Below the pieces are notes generated by a model. It saw nothing but the letters and a program-made list of their open reading frames with translations. It made no database searches and was not told the DNA's origin. The position numbers and the translations under genes were made by a program. Below are positions 46,710-56,522 of a stretch of DNA of 64,000 nt, piece by piece; the stretch's first letter is position 1, and every line of letters begins with the position of its first letter. This stretch comes from Spongiibacter thalassae (lineage in GTDB: Bacteria > Pseudomonadota > Gammaproteobacteria > Pseudomonadales > Spongiibacteraceae): the NCBI RefSeq assembly GCF_012272835.1, contig NZ_JAAWWK010000002.1, positions 1-64,000 of the forward strand. The letters run 5' to 3'.

Positions 46710-47150
46710 TTAATCCTGCACCCGGCTGAGTGCAGCCTGGAGGGCCAACAGGTAACCCTGTGGTCCGAGTCCGCAGATCACGCCTTGAGCAATGTCTGAA
46801 AAATAGGAGTGGTGACGGAAGGGCTCGCGGGTGTAGACATTGGACAGATGCACTTCGATAAAGGGAATGTCTACCCCGAGCAGGGCGTCACGCAGGGCCA
46901 CGCTGCTGTGGGTAAAGGCAGCGGGGTTGAAAATAATGAAGTTGATCCCTTCGGGGCGGGCCAGATGTATGCGGTCGATCAGTTCGTATTCCGCATTGCT
47001 TTGCAGGCACTGCAGGTGGTGGCCGGCCTCGGAGGCGGCGGATTGCAGCTGCTGATTGATTTCTGTCAGCGTGGTGCTGCCGTAGACCTCGGGCTCACGG
47101 GTGCCAAGTAAGTTGAGATTGGGGCCGTGTAAAACGAGGATCGAAGCCAT
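46710..47150 (-). CDS. aroQ: Type II 3-dehydroquinate dehydratase
   Basis: Third step of the shikimate pathway. 146 residues with [20 protein letters not shown], the catalytic Tyr in that block, [30 protein letters not shown] and [17 protein letters not shown]. First gene of the aroQ-accB-accC group. Confidence 0.96.
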   Translation of the reverse strand: MASILVLHGPNLNLLGTREPEVYGSTTLTEINQQLQSAASEAGHHLQCLQSNAEYELIDRIHLARPEGINFIIFNPAAFTHSSVALRDALLGVDIPFIEVHLSNVYTREPFRHHSYFSDIAQGVICGLGPQGYLLALQAALSRVQD

Positions 47151-47289
47151 TAGTCACCAAGGGTCGAAAGGTTGTTGTGGCGATTGTGCCTCAATTGAAA
47201 AAACGAGTCCAACGAATCCGGGAAAATTTTTACGATAGCGGCAAGTTTCCCGCAAGATTGCAGACGTTGGCCGGTTTTTGTCGGTAAAG

Positions 47290-47310
47290 AGTGTTTTCGG
47301 TGAAAACACT
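47290..47310 (-). terminator. Hairpin after dsbD, probable terminator
   Basis: AGTGTTTTC (47290-47298) and GAAAACACT (47302-47310) form a perfect 9-bp stem with a three-base loop, ten bases after the dsbD stop (minus strand). Only a short T stretch follows (CTTTACC), so termination may be partial. Confidence 0.5.
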
Positions 47311-47319
47311 TCGGGGCGC

Positions 47320-49029
47320 TTATTCCGCCTTGAGCAGCTGCCGGATCAGGCCCTTGCTCAGCACCTGCGGCAGCACTACGGGTGGCGCGGATATCGCGGC
47401 GGGATAATAGACATAAAGGGGGATGCCATTGCGCTGAAAGGTGGCGAGGAATTCGGTAATCGCCGGGTCATAGCGGGTCCAGTCGGCGATCATATAATGT
47501 ACGTTGGCGTCGTCAAAGGCCTGGCGAATGTCATCGGTATTCAACACCAGTGACTCATTGGCGGCGCAGGTGATACACCAATCGGCGGTCACATCCAGGA
47601 AAACGGCCTGTCCAGCGGCGCGGCGTTGGTCTATTTCGCGGGCGTCGAAGCCGGAGGCAGTGATCTGGGTGGGTGTTTGGCGAAGTCCGCCGTGCAGCAA
47701 CAGGGGAAGCATGGCAAGACTGATAGCAGCCAGCACTTTGCTGCGGGGGCCGATTGACCACAGCCACAGGGCAAAACCCAGTAGTAGCCAGGCACAGAGG
47801 GTCGCGGCCATCCCGTTGGCGCCGGTCTGGCGACCCACCACCCAGGCCAGCCACACCGCGGTAGCCAGCAGGGGAAAGGCCATCAGCTGGCGCAGTGTGA
47901 CCATCCACTGGCCGGGTTTGGGCAGGGCGGCCAGTAAGCGTGGGAACAGGGTCAGCAGCAGCATGGGCGCGGCCATGCCGGCGCCGAGGCTGGCAAACAC
48001 CAGTAGCGCGACCGCTGCGGGCTGGGCGGCGGCAAAACCCACCGCCGTGCCCATCAGCGGCGCGGTACAGGGGCTGGCGACAACGGTGGCCAGCACGCCG
48101 GTAAAAAAACTGCTGCGATAGCCCGAGCCCTGGGCGAGGTCGCTGCCGACATTCATCCAGCTGCCGCCGATTTCAAACATCCCCAACAGATTCAGCGACA
48201 GTACAAAAAACAGGCAGGCCAGTGCCGCAACAAAATAGGGCGACTGTAATTGAAAGCCCCAGCCGATGGCCTGCCCCGCGTTCTGGAGTAGAATCAGCGC
48301 CGCCGCGACGGCGATAAAGCTGAGTACGACGCCAATGCTGTAGGCGATGCCGTGGTTGATCGGCTGGCCGTGGGTGGAGTTGCTGAAACTCAATACTTTC
48401 AAACCGAGTACGGGGAAGACGCAGGGCATCAGGTTGAGAATGGCTCCTCCCAGAAAGGCAAAGGCCAGCATCAACAGCAGGCTGTCGCTGGCGCCACTAG
48501 CGGCGGGCAGGACAGTGCCAGCGTTGGCGAGCCCGGACTGGGCCTGATCCGCCGAAATTTCCGTGAATTCGCCATTGCTGCCCAGCTTGAAATACTGATC
48601 ATAGGGGGGATAGCACAGGCCGGCGTCGGCGCAGCCCTGTGAGCGCAGCGACAGGGTCAGGCCGGGGCGAATATCGATATTGTCGATGGTTTGCACGGCC
48701 TGCTGGTAGTACACCTCGGTGAGGCCGAAGTAGGGGTCGTCCTTGATTTTGCCTTCGCTGTAACTGACCTCGGCAGCCTGGGCCTCGCCGTCGACGTGGG
48801 CGCTGAAGTCGAAACGGTCGCGGTAGAGGTAATAGGCGTCGGCAATGTCCCAGATAATGCGCAGGCTGTCAGCATCGACCTGCTCGACAGTGGGTCGATA
48901 GGCCTGCTCGACAGGGAGAAAGCGCGGCGCCTGTTCAAAGGTGGTGTTCGCCGACCGCTGAAAGGGATCCTGGGCCTGTGCATTGACAAATGAGAGGCAA
49001 AGAAAAAAGGCTAATAAAATCCGACTCAT
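47320..49029 (-). CDS. dsbD: Thiol:disulfide interchange protein DsbD
   Basis: Carries electrons from cytoplasmic thioredoxin across the inner membrane to periplasmic DsbC/DsbG and CcmG. 569 residues: signal peptide, alpha domain with the Cys pair CADAGLCYPPYDQYF, an eight-helix beta domain with Cys in NLMPCVFPVLGLKVLSF and ASPCTAPLMG, and the C-terminal thioredoxin domain with DVTADWCITCAANE. It is followed by aroQ and is divergent from a copper-chaperone gene. Confidence 0.95.
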   Translation of the reverse strand: MSRILLAFFLCLSFVNAQAQDPFQRSANTTFEQAPRFLPVEQAYRPTVEQVDADSLRIIWDIADAYYLYRDRFDFSAHVDGEAQAAEVSYSEGKIKDDPYFGLTEVYYQQAVQTIDNIDIRPGLTLSLRSQGCADAGLCYPPYDQYFKLGSNGEFTEISADQAQSGLANAGTVLPAASGASDSLLLMLAFAFLGGAILNLMPCVFPVLGLKVLSFSNSTHGQPINHGIAYSIGVVLSFIAVAAALILLQNAGQAIGWGFQLQSPYFVAALACLFFVLSLNLLGMFEIGGSWMNVGSDLAQGSGYRSSFFTGVLATVVASPCTAPLMGTAVGFAAAQPAAVALLVFASLGAGMAAPMLLLTLFPRLLAALPKPGQWMVTLRQLMAFPLLATAVWLAWVVGRQTGANGMAATLCAWLLLGFALWLWSIGPRSKVLAAISLAMLPLLLHGGLRQTPTQITASGFDAREIDQRRAAGQAVFLDVTADWCITCAANESLVLNTDDIRQAFDDANVHYMIADWTRYDPAITEFLATFQRNGIPLYVYYPAAISAPPVVLPQVLSKGLIRQLLKAE

Positions 49030-49167
49030 AAATAACTATCGCTACCAAGTGGCGTTATCATAGGGCCACGACGTGCGTGGAAGGTTACAGTATAAATGTC
49101 CGGCACAGCGGATAGTAGCGCGCACTGGCGCAGAACGGTTGCCATAGGCGCCATAGAAGGGGATTAC

Positions 49168-49653
49168 GTGACACCATATCGACCAATAATTACTCTGATT
49201 GCCCTGCTGGTGACGCCGTGGGCGTCGGCACTGGAAATTGACGGTGCCTATGTGCGGGGCCTGCCGCCCACTCAGAAGAACACTGCGGCGTTTTTTACCG
49301 TCATCAATAATGGCGCGGCAGAAATTTGCCTGCGCGCGGGGAGCAGCGCAGCGGCCGAGCGGCTGGAAATTCATCGGCATCGCCACAACAATGGCATGAT
49401 GTCGATGCAGCGGCAGGAGGAGTTGTGTGTTCCGCCGGGCGCGCGTGCTGAATTCGCACCTGGCGGAACCCATTTGATGTTATTGAATTTGCACCGGCCG
49501 CTGCGGCACGGCGACAAGGTTGAGCTGAGCCTGGATGTGGTCGGCATGGGTGAGCAGACTTTCACCGCGCCGGTCATCAGTGTGCTTAAACAGGCTGACG
49601 CACCAAAGACGCAATCGCACCATGGACACCATGGGCATGGAGGGGACAAATAA
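49168..49653 (+). CDS. Periplasmic copper chaperone, PCuAC family
   Basis: About 161 residues: signal peptide (TLIALLVTPWASA), then the PCuAC beta barrel with the copper ligands spread over LEIHRHRHNNGMMSM and GGTHLMLLN. The C-terminus is His-rich (HHGHHGHGG), probably an extra metal site. The GTG at 49168 has AAGGGG a few bases upstream, and the signal peptide starts right there. The family delivers Cu(I) to cytochrome oxidase. The stop overlaps the next ATG. Confidence 0.88.
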   Translation: MTPYRPIITLIALLVTPWASALEIDGAYVRGLPPTQKNTAAFFTVINNGAAEICLRAGSSAAAERLEIHRHRHNNGMMSMQRQEELCVPPGARAEFAPGGTHLMLLNLHRPLRHGDKVELSLDVVGMGEQTFTAPVISVLKQADAPKTQSHHGHHGHGGDK

Positions 49654-50690
49654 TGCTAAAACAGAGACTGGCGGACAAAATGGCCGATGCCAGAGAAGCG
49701 GTGCAGGACTGGTCGGGTAATCGACGCCTTGCCAGGTTACTTGTCGCAGGAGTCGCCGCCTATCTGGTACTGATGTTGCTGCTGGGGTTTTATTGGAATA
49801 TGACGCCGGATCACCCGGCGGCACAGTTTGACCGCGACAATGCAAAATCCCGTGTTGTGGGGTCGGCCACGACCTCTGCGCTGATCGATGTGACCGAAAC
49901 TCTGCTCGATAAGCCCGGTGGCTTTCTCAGCAACGATATTTTCCCCCCCGGCGTGTTTATGGACAATATGCCATCCTGGGAGTACGGGGTGTTGATGCAG
50001 GTGCGGGACCTCAGCAGGGCCATGCGCGAAAGCTACAGCCGTTCACAGTCGCAATCCCAGGAAGATATTGACCTGTCCCGAGCCGAGCCGCGGTTTAATT
50101 TTTCCTCCAACAGCTGGGCCGTGCCTGCGTCGGAGTCGGAATACCGCCAGGGCATTCGCTTTGTCAAAGCCTACCGCAAACGCCTGAGCGATGTGAACGA
50201 TCCCCAGGCCCAGTTCTATGCCCGTGCCGATAATCTGCGTTACTGGCTGGCGGTGGTGGAAAATCGTCTGGGCAGTCTGTCGCAGCGGCTGAGTTCGAGT
50301 GTGGGGCGGCCGCGGGTCAACACCGACCTGGCCAACGATCCCAACGCTCGTCAGTCGACGCCGTCGGCCTCAGAGCAGCGGGTGAAAACCCCGTGGACGA
50401 AAATCGACAATGTGTTTTTTGAGGCGCGGGGCACCGCCTGGGCACTGATCCACTTCCTCAAGGCCGCCGAGGTGGATTTTGCCGATGTTCTCGAAGACAA
50501 GAATGCCACGGTCAGCTTGCGGCAAATAATCCGTGAGCTGGAGGGAACCCAGCAAGCCCTTTTCAGCCCAATGGTGCTGAATGGCAGTGGCTTTGGCCCG
50601 CTGGCCAACCATTCATTGGTGATGGCGTCCTATATCTCCCGGGCCAATGCCGCCATTATTGATTTACGTGATCTGCTCTCGAAAGGATAA
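49653..50690 (+). CDS. DUF2333 family membrane-anchored protein
   Basis: 345 residues. One TM segment near residues 28-48 (LLVAGVAAYLVLMLLLGFYW) follows a basic N-terminus; the remainder is predicted helical and periplasmic (SWEYGVLMQVRDLSRAMRESYSRSQ, RIRFVKAYRKRLSD-like). No function is known for the family. It overlaps the copper-chaperone gene by one base and is three bases before a lipoprotein gene. Confidence 0.85.
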   Translation: MLKQRLADKMADAREAVQDWSGNRRLARLLVAGVAAYLVLMLLLGFYWNMTPDHPAAQFDRDNAKSRVVGSATTSALIDVTETLLDKPGGFLSNDIFPPGVFMDNMPSWEYGVLMQVRDLSRAMRESYSRSQSQSQEDIDLSRAEPRFNFSSNSWAVPASESEYRQGIRFVKAYRKRLSDVNDPQAQFYARADNLRYWLAVVENRLGSLSQRLSSSVGRPRVNTDLANDPNARQSTPSASEQRVKTPWTKIDNVFFEARGTAWALIHFLKAAEVDFADVLEDKNATVSLRQIIRELEGTQQALFSPMVLNGSGFGPLANHSLVMASYISRANAAIIDLRDLLSKG

Positions 50691-50693
50691 ATC

Positions 50694-51284
50694 ATGCACA
50701 CCGCAAAACATGTGTTGAAAATTGTTGCTGCGCTCACCGTTGTTGGGCTCACCGCCTGTGCGCAGAGCCCGCAAAAGGTCACCCTGAAGCCGCAGCTGCC
50801 TCCGGCAACCGAAACCATTGCCAGTGGTCAGCCGCTGCATGTGCGGGTCAGTGATCGCCGTGCATCCAAGGTGCTGGGTAGCCGTGGCGGCACCTACCGC
50901 GACAGCTCGGTGATAAGCCTGGGCAACGATCTTTCCGACGCCGTTACGACGGCGCTGAAGACGAAAATGAAACAAATGGGCTTTGAGGTCGATAGCCTCA
51001 ACCCCGACACTATCGACCTGCACGTGATATTTGAATCGTTGGTATACAACCATCCCGCTGAGGACGGTGTTGGCCACGATATGGATATGCGTGCGGCGGT
51101 GAAGGTCGAAGCCAGTAAAACCGGTAAACGCTACGAGGGCAATTATCGGGTCAAGCGCAAGGAGAAGTTCTTTAACGCGCCCAGCGAGCCACACAACGAA
51201 AAACTGGTGAATGAACTGGTGGTGGAAGTGCTGGAAAATATGCTGGCAGATGCCAAACTGCGGGCCTTTCTGCAGAGTAAGTAA
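50694..51284 (+). CDS. YajG-like lipoprotein
   Basis: 196 residues with a lipoprotein signal (lipobox LTAC, then AQSPQ) and the YajG/DUF-type fold: a domain starting PLHVRVSDRRASKVLGSRGG, and NDLSDAVTTALKTKMKQMGFEV. YajG is found near ampG in enterics, but its role is unclear. In the same transcript direction as DUF2333 and the copper chaperone. Confidence 0.78.
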   Translation: MHTAKHVLKIVAALTVVGLTACAQSPQKVTLKPQLPPATETIASGQPLHVRVSDRRASKVLGSRGGTYRDSSVISLGNDLSDAVTTALKTKMKQMGFEVDSLNPDTIDLHVIFESLVYNHPAEDGVGHDMDMRAAVKVEASKTGKRYEGNYRVKRKEKFFNAPSEPHNEKLVNELVVEVLENMLADAKLRAFLQSK

Positions 51285-51331
51285 TACTCTCCGAGGCGCG
51301 GCGTTGCCCGCCCCGGAGAATTTCAGGCCTG

Positions 51332-52333
51332 TTACTTGCCTAGCACGGCTTGTCGAATAGCACTGTGGGCGGGGCCGGCAAGGCGCGGGCCGTACTGCGA
51401 AACCACCTCGGCGGAGGCCCTGCTGGCCAGCTTGCCCGCTTCGGCATAGCCATAGCCCGCACTCAGGGCATACAAAAACGCCCCGGCGAACATGTCCCCT
51501 GCACCATTGGTATCTACGGCGGTGACTTTGTGAGGGGCGATCTCGTGCAGCTGTTCGCCGTCGTAAACCAGCGCGCCCATTGCGCCGAGGGTGATGGCGA
51601 AGGTCTTGGCCACGGTTTTGATAGCGGTCACGGCGTCGTCCAGTGAATCGCTTTGCGCCCAGCCCTTGGCTTCGGCTTCATTGCAAAACACCAGATCGAC
51701 ACCGCCGCCGAGCATTTCCTGAAGACCGTCGCGGAAAAATTCCACCATGCCCGGATCGGCAAAGCTCAGTGCGGTTTTTACGCCGTTGGCTTCGGCAACT
51801 TGTCGGCCGCGAATGGCCGCCTCGCGACCAGTCGGTGAAGTCACCAAATAACCTTCCATGTAGTAATACATGGAGTCGGCCAATGCGGCCTCATTCAGCT
51901 CCACCATCGACAATTCAGCGCTGATCGCCAGGTTGGTGTTCATACTGCGCTCGGCGTCGGGGCTCACCAGCACCAGACATTTGCCGGTGACACCAGCGGC
52001 TTTTGGGCTGTCGAAATCGGAGTCGACGCCGGCGGCGCGTATATCGTTCAGAAAAAACCGGCCGTGCTCATCGTTGGCAACTTTGCAGGAATAATAGCTG
52101 CGCGCGCCGAAATAGGCGGCGGCGACTACCGAGTTGCAGCCCGAGCCGCCACTGGCCTGTTTGGAGTGAACCAAATGACCTTTGAGTTGATCCAAGAGTT
52201 GCTGCTGGCGGTCCTCATCGACCAGCGTCATAAGTCCTTTTTCGACACCCATTGCCTCCAGTTCAGCATCCTGAACCTGGATTTCAGTATCGACCAGGGC
52301 CGCGCCGATGCCGTAAACGTGATATTTTTTCAT
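51332..52333 (-). CDS. Adenosine kinase (PfkB family)
   Basis: About 333 residues: VYGIGAALVDTEIQV, the substrate loop SGGSGCNSVVAAAYFGA, and the PfkB signature AVDTNGAGDMFAGAFLYAL with the catalytic Asp. This clade is annotated as adenosine kinase (salvage of adenosine to AMP), but related sugars cannot be excluded. The ATG at 52333 is used rather than a TTG four codons upstream. Divergent from mrcB. Confidence 0.88.
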   Translation of the reverse strand: MKKYHVYGIGAALVDTEIQVQDAELEAMGVEKGLMTLVDEDRQQQLLDQLKGHLVHSKQASGGSGCNSVVAAAYFGARSYYSCKVANDEHGRFFLNDIRAAGVDSDFDSPKAAGVTGKCLVLVSPDAERSMNTNLAISAELSMVELNEAALADSMYYYMEGYLVTSPTGREAAIRGRQVAEANGVKTALSFADPGMVEFFRDGLQEMLGGGVDLVFCNEAEAKGWAQSDSLDDAVTAIKTVAKTFAITLGAMGALVYDGEQLHEIAPHKVTAVDTNGAGDMFAGAFLYALSAGYGYAEAGKLASRASAEVVSQYGPRLAGPAHSAIRQAVLGK

Positions 52334-52413
52334 TAGAATCGCCAATAACTTGCAGTAAGATGCGGGCTATTATCCCCGCCCGGCTCCGATTTGCAATTCG
52401 ACGAGAGAGTTTC

Positions 52414-54705
52414 ATGCCCAAGAAAAAAGCCGTCTTCTTCCCTTTTCGGCGTCCAGCGAGTTGGCCCATGCTTTTTTTCAAGCTGGCATTGGCGGGCATG
52501 GTGCCGCTGATGGTGTTTTTTGCCTACTGCGATGCCCAGGTCAGGGGGGCCTTCGATCCCCAGCGCTACGACCAGCCCGCCAAGGTCTATGCGCGCCCTC
52601 TGGTGCTTGCCAGCGGCGCGATATTGACCGCCTACGAGTTGGAGGATGAGCTGCGCCGTCTCGGCTATCGCAAAATGGGGATGGCCGGTGAGCCGGGCAG
52701 CTACCGCCGCGAGGGGGATGTTTTTACCATCCATCTGCGCCCGTTTTTCTTTGCAGACGGTTTTCGTGAGGCGCGCAAAATAACCGTTGAAATGGCACCC
52801 ACCACTGTTGCTGTGGTGCGCGATGAGCTGGGTCGCCGTATTGTGGAAGAGCAGCTGGACCCAACGGTTATCGGCGGCGTCTACCCGGATCGTCACGAAG
52901 ATCGATTGATGCTGTCGTTGGCAGAGACTCCACGTATGCTTATCGACACACTGGTGCAGGTCGAAGACCGTTATTTTTACGAGCACAATGGTATATCCCT
53001 GCGCAGTATTGCGCGGGCGCTGATCGTGAATATCAAAGCCGGTCGCACGGTGCAGGGTGGCAGCACCCTTACCCAGCAGTTGGTGAAAAATACCCTGCTA
53101 ACTAACGAGCGCAGCTTCTCGCGAAAATTCAAAGAAGCCGCAATGGCGTTGCTGACTGAGCTGCACTACGACAAGGAGCGCATTCTCGAAGCCTATATCA
53201 ACGAAGTCTATCTGGGGCAGGAGGGCAACCGCGCCATTCACGGCTTCGGGCTGGCGGCGCGCCACTATTTCAACCGACCCCTTGAAGAACTCGATCTGGC
53301 GCAAATTTCCATGTTGGTGGGCATGGTTAAAGGGCCGTCTTACTACGACCCATGGCGACGTCCCGAGCGCGCTACCGCCCGGCGTAATACCGTGCTGAAT
53401 GAATTGCTGGAAGAAGGGCTGCTGACCCAATCCCAATATGACGCCTGGCGCAAGGAGCCACTGTCGCTGGCGAAAAGCTCGGCCCTGGCGGGGGTTTATC
53501 CCGCCTACGTCGATCTGGTGCGTCGTCAGCTCAGTCGCGACTACGCTCGGCAGGATTTACAAAAAAAGGGCCTGCGTATTTTCACGCCCTTTGACCCGCT
53601 GCTGCAGCGACGGGCAGAAATGGCCACCGCCAAGGCCCTCAAACAACTGGATGAGCGAGCCAAGGACCTCGAAGTGGCAATGGTGGTCACCGCGGTGGGC
53701 AGTGGCGATGTGGTGGCCGTTATTGGTGGTCGGCAACCGCGCTATGCCGGCTTTAACCGGGCACTGGACGCGCTGCGGCCAATCGGTTCACTGGCCAAGC
53801 CAGCGGTGTATTTAACCGCATTGAATGAGCCGCAGAACTACACCTTGATTACCCCGCTGCGCGACGCCAAATTCAGTGTGCCCAACGCTGACGGCAGCCT
53901 GTGGCGGCCGGAAAACTACGACAAGAAGGAGCACGGATTGGTGCCTTTGCACACGGCGCTGTCGCGCTCCTACAATCTGGCTTCGGCTAATTTGGGGCTG
54001 GATGTTGGCCTGCACAAGGTAATGGAGATGTTCAAGCGGCTGGGAATTCATCGGCCCTTGCTTGAGGTGCCGTCCATGTTGCTGGGTGCTGCCGAGTTGG
54101 CACCAATAGAGGTGGCGGTGATGTATCAGACCATCGCGGCTGATGGTCGCTATACTCCGCTGCGCACGATCTACGCTATTTCCGACAGTAAGGGGCAGTT
54201 GTTGGCCCGCTATCCGCAACAGCCCAGACAGGTGATTGATAAGGCGCCGGTACACCTGCTGCAGTATGCGATGCTCGAAACCGTCCGGGAGGGCACCGGT
54301 AAGAGTGTCTACAATGTGCTGCCCAAGGACTATCGGGTGGCGGGTAAAACCGGCACCAGCAACGACACCCGTGACAGTTGGTTTGCCGGGTTTGCCGGGG
54401 ATTATCTCGCGGTGGTGTGGATGGGGCGCGATAACAATTCGTCCACGGGCTTGACCGGTGCCAGTGGCGCGCTCAGGGTGTGGCGGCAATTTATGGCCGA
54501 GGCCAGTACCGAACAAATGCCCTTTGCCCAGGAGGACCGCATCGAATACCACTGGGTGGATGGGGTGACCGGTTTGCGTACCCAGTCCTGGTGTGAGAAC
54601 GCCCGCTATATTCCGTTTATCAAAGGCAGTGCTCCCGAAGGTTCCGGTGGCTGTGCACCCGACGGCGAGAAAATGTGGGAGTGGTTCAAGGGCGTGTTTG
54701 ATTAA
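52414..54705 (+). CDS. mrcB: Penicillin-binding protein 1B (bifunctional transglycosylase/transpeptidase)
   Basis: Polymerises and cross-links peptidoglycan at the inner membrane. About 763 residues: basic cytoplasmic tail, one TM (LFFKLALAGMVPLMVFFAYC), UB2H domain, GT51 domain with VEDRYFYEHNGISL and GGSTLTQQLVKN, and the transpeptidase with active-site SLAK (IGSLAKPAVY), SYN and KTGTS. The start at 52414 (MPKKKAVFF) fits the family; the longer open frame to 52252 is inside the kinase promoter. Its outer-membrane activator LpoB is not seen. Confidence 0.95.
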   Translation: MPKKKAVFFPFRRPASWPMLFFKLALAGMVPLMVFFAYCDAQVRGAFDPQRYDQPAKVYARPLVLASGAILTAYELEDELRRLGYRKMGMAGEPGSYRREGDVFTIHLRPFFFADGFREARKITVEMAPTTVAVVRDELGRRIVEEQLDPTVIGGVYPDRHEDRLMLSLAETPRMLIDTLVQVEDRYFYEHNGISLRSIARALIVNIKAGRTVQGGSTLTQQLVKNTLLTNERSFSRKFKEAAMALLTELHYDKERILEAYINEVYLGQEGNRAIHGFGLAARHYFNRPLEELDLAQISMLVGMVKGPSYYDPWRRPERATARRNTVLNELLEEGLLTQSQYDAWRKEPLSLAKSSALAGVYPAYVDLVRRQLSRDYARQDLQKKGLRIFTPFDPLLQRRAEMATAKALKQLDERAKDLEVAMVVTAVGSGDVVAVIGGRQPRYAGFNRALDALRPIGSLAKPAVYLTALNEPQNYTLITPLRDAKFSVPNADGSLWRPENYDKKEHGLVPLHTALSRSYNLASANLGLDVGLHKVMEMFKRLGIHRPLLEVPSMLLGAAELAPIEVAVMYQTIAADGRYTPLRTIYAISDSKGQLLARYPQQPRQVIDKAPVHLLQYAMLETVREGTGKSVYNVLPKDYRVAGKTGTSNDTRDSWFAGFAGDYLAVVWMGRDNNSSTGLTGASGALRVWRQFMAEASTEQMPFAQEDRIEYHWVDGVTGLRTQSWCENARYIPFIKGSAPEGSGGCAPDGEKMWEWFKGVFD

Positions 54706-54747
54706 ACCGAGGGGCTGGCTTCCTTGTAACGGTGACCCTCGGTTTTT
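54706..54747 (+). terminator. Terminator of mrcB
   Basis: ACCGAGGG (54706-54713) and CCCTCGGT (54736-54743) pair with a 22-base loop and are followed by TTTT. It begins at the mrcB stop codon. Confidence 0.75.
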
Positions 54748-54876
54748 ACGCATAGCACAGGGGTTGTTGGGGTAATACCATAAGTTCAATTCAACGGACT
54801 TTTGGTCAGTTATTCCTGCGGCGCATTCACGGATGCCTGGCGTTGCCCCATTTATCCCAATGGCGGATTGCCCGGT

Positions 54877-56097
54877 ATGCGCTTTGATTACTTCCCCCAC
54901 TTTCAGCCGATTGTCGATGTCTACTCAATGTCTATTGCCGGCTATGAAGCCCTCGCCCGTACCTACGACGGCAGCGGCAAAGTGATGTCGCTGGGCGCGG
55001 CTTTTGCCGACCCGAATTTTGATCGCGAGGAACTTCTGCAAATAGACCGCTGCGTGCGTTCGCGGGCGCTCGCCCAACTGGCGGCGTCTCAGCAGGATGT
55101 ATTTCTGTCGTTGAACGTACTTCCCGAATGGATGCGGCAGGTGACGGTAAACGCAGATGTGCCGACCATCGCTATGGCCAGGGATTACGGTGTGCCGGGG
55201 AATCGCGTATTGATCGAGTTTGTCGAGTCGGCGGGTGATCTGGAAAATATGCGCTATTTGCTGAGCCGTTACCGGGAAAAAGGTATGCGCATTGCGGTGG
55301 ATGATTTTGGTGCCGGGGCCTCCAACATGGATCGGGTGATCTCGTTGGAGCCCGATATTATTAAGTTGGATATGGCGCTGTTCAAGCAGGCGATGCAGGG
55401 TGGCGTGAGCGAGCAGGTGGTGCAGAGTGTCGGCTTTCTGGCCCAGCGCACCGGCAGCGAGTTGTTGTGCGAAGGCGTGGAGACTGAGCAGGAATTCTTT
55501 TTTGCTCTGGATTGTGGCGCGCGTTATATCCAGGGATATTTTTTCTGGCCCGCCCAGTCAGGCTTTCTGGCGACGGACGCCCCGCGCAAGCGCCTGGAAC
55601 CCCTGTTGGCGCGCTACGCCGAGCGGCGGGTGGCGGTCAAAGAAGCCCAGTTACTGGACTACTACCAGGTCGAGCGCTACTTCAATGACGCCTGCGCCAG
55701 GGTTGGCGCGACAACGGTTCCGGTAGAGTCTCTCGCGTTGCCGCCTCGGTCGTTGCAGCGCTTGTACCTGTGTGATAACAGTGGCATACAGCTGTCCCCC
55801 AACTATGAGTTTCGCCACGGTGACGAGGCTGGGCAGTGGCAGGAGGATGTCAGCAACTGCGGCATGAACTGGTCCATGCGCCCGTATTTTCACGAAGTAC
55901 TGGCCAGTGCCAGTCTTGACCAGCCACAGCGAGTGATGTCCTCGCCCTATCGCGATATGCGCGGCGGCGCCCTGTGTCGCACCCTTGCTCGAATGCTGCC
56001 GGGAGGTCGTATACTGTTGGCTGACGTCAATTGTAGCGATGAAGAGGGCGGTAGTATTGATGCGATCAAAACCTGGCCAGAGCAGGCCCGGCCCTAA
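54877..56097 (+). CDS. EAL-domain protein with C-terminal YkuI-type sensor domain
   Basis: About 406 residues. The EAL domain (about 1-250) has FQPIVDVYSMSIAGYEALAR, the catalytic-loop VDDFGAGASNMDRV, PDIIKLDM and CEGVETEQEF, so c-di-GMP phosphodiesterase activity is likely. The C-terminus (about 285-395) resembles the EAL-associated YkuI_C domain of PAS/Cache type (LYLCDNSGIQLSPNYEF, NWSMRPYFHEVL, SSPYRDMRGG). There is no membrane segment. Start ATG at 54877 (MRFDYFPHFQPI). Its 3' end overlaps the next gene by 38 bases. Confidence 0.87.
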   Translation: MRFDYFPHFQPIVDVYSMSIAGYEALARTYDGSGKVMSLGAAFADPNFDREELLQIDRCVRSRALAQLAASQQDVFLSLNVLPEWMRQVTVNADVPTIAMARDYGVPGNRVLIEFVESAGDLENMRYLLSRYREKGMRIAVDDFGAGASNMDRVISLEPDIIKLDMALFKQAMQGGVSEQVVQSVGFLAQRTGSELLCEGVETEQEFFFALDCGARYIQGYFFWPAQSGFLATDAPRKRLEPLLARYAERRVAVKEAQLLDYYQVERYFNDACARVGATTVPVESLALPPRSLQRLYLCDNSGIQLSPNYEFRHGDEAGQWQEDVSNCGMNWSMRPYFHEVLASASLDQPQRVMSSPYRDMRGGALCRTLARMLPGGRILLADVNCSDEEGGSIDAIKTWPEQARP

Positions 56098-56509
56098 GCT
56101 ATTTACCTATGGCAGTCTGATGTATGCGGATATATTTACCGCAGTGAGCGGCGAACACTGCCCGGCGAGAACAGCGCGATTGGCCGGTTTTCGTCGCTGC
56201 CGGGTGAAAGGGCAGGCGTACCCGGGGATTCGACCCGACGCGCAGGGAGAGGTGGCCGGCGTGCTCTACGAGGGGGTCAGTGACACTGCAATGACCCGTC
56301 TCGACGAGTTTGAGGGGGCGGAATACCTCCGTGAGCGGCTTGCGGTCGTCGGTGAGGACGGCGTCGTCACCGAGGCTGAATGCTACGTCTTCCGACCCGA
56401 GTGTTATTCCCGATTATTGCCCGACGACTGGGACGTGCAGGAATTTGAGCAGGTCGGCAAGGCCCGGTTTATCCGCACGTTTTTCGCGAATTGGCAGTCT
56501 CGCCAATAA
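56060..56509 (+). CDS. Gamma-glutamylcyclotransferase-like (AIG2/GGACT fold) protein
   Basis: 149 residues with the substrate-binding loop KLFTYGSLMYADIF near the N-terminus and RLDEFEGAEYLRERLAVV, where the Glu is the likely catalytic base. Family members release 5-oxoproline from gamma-glutamyl amines; the substrate here is unknown. It overlaps the EAL gene, so translation is coupled. Confidence 0.85.
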   Translation: MRSKPGQSRPGPKLFTYGSLMYADIFTAVSGEHCPARTARLAGFRRCRVKGQAYPGIRPDAQGEVAGVLYEGVSDTAMTRLDEFEGAEYLRERLAVVGEDGVVTEAECYVFRPECYSRLLPDDWDVQEFEQVGKARFIRTFFANWQSRQ

Positions 56510-56522
56510 CGCGCTGTCAGCG

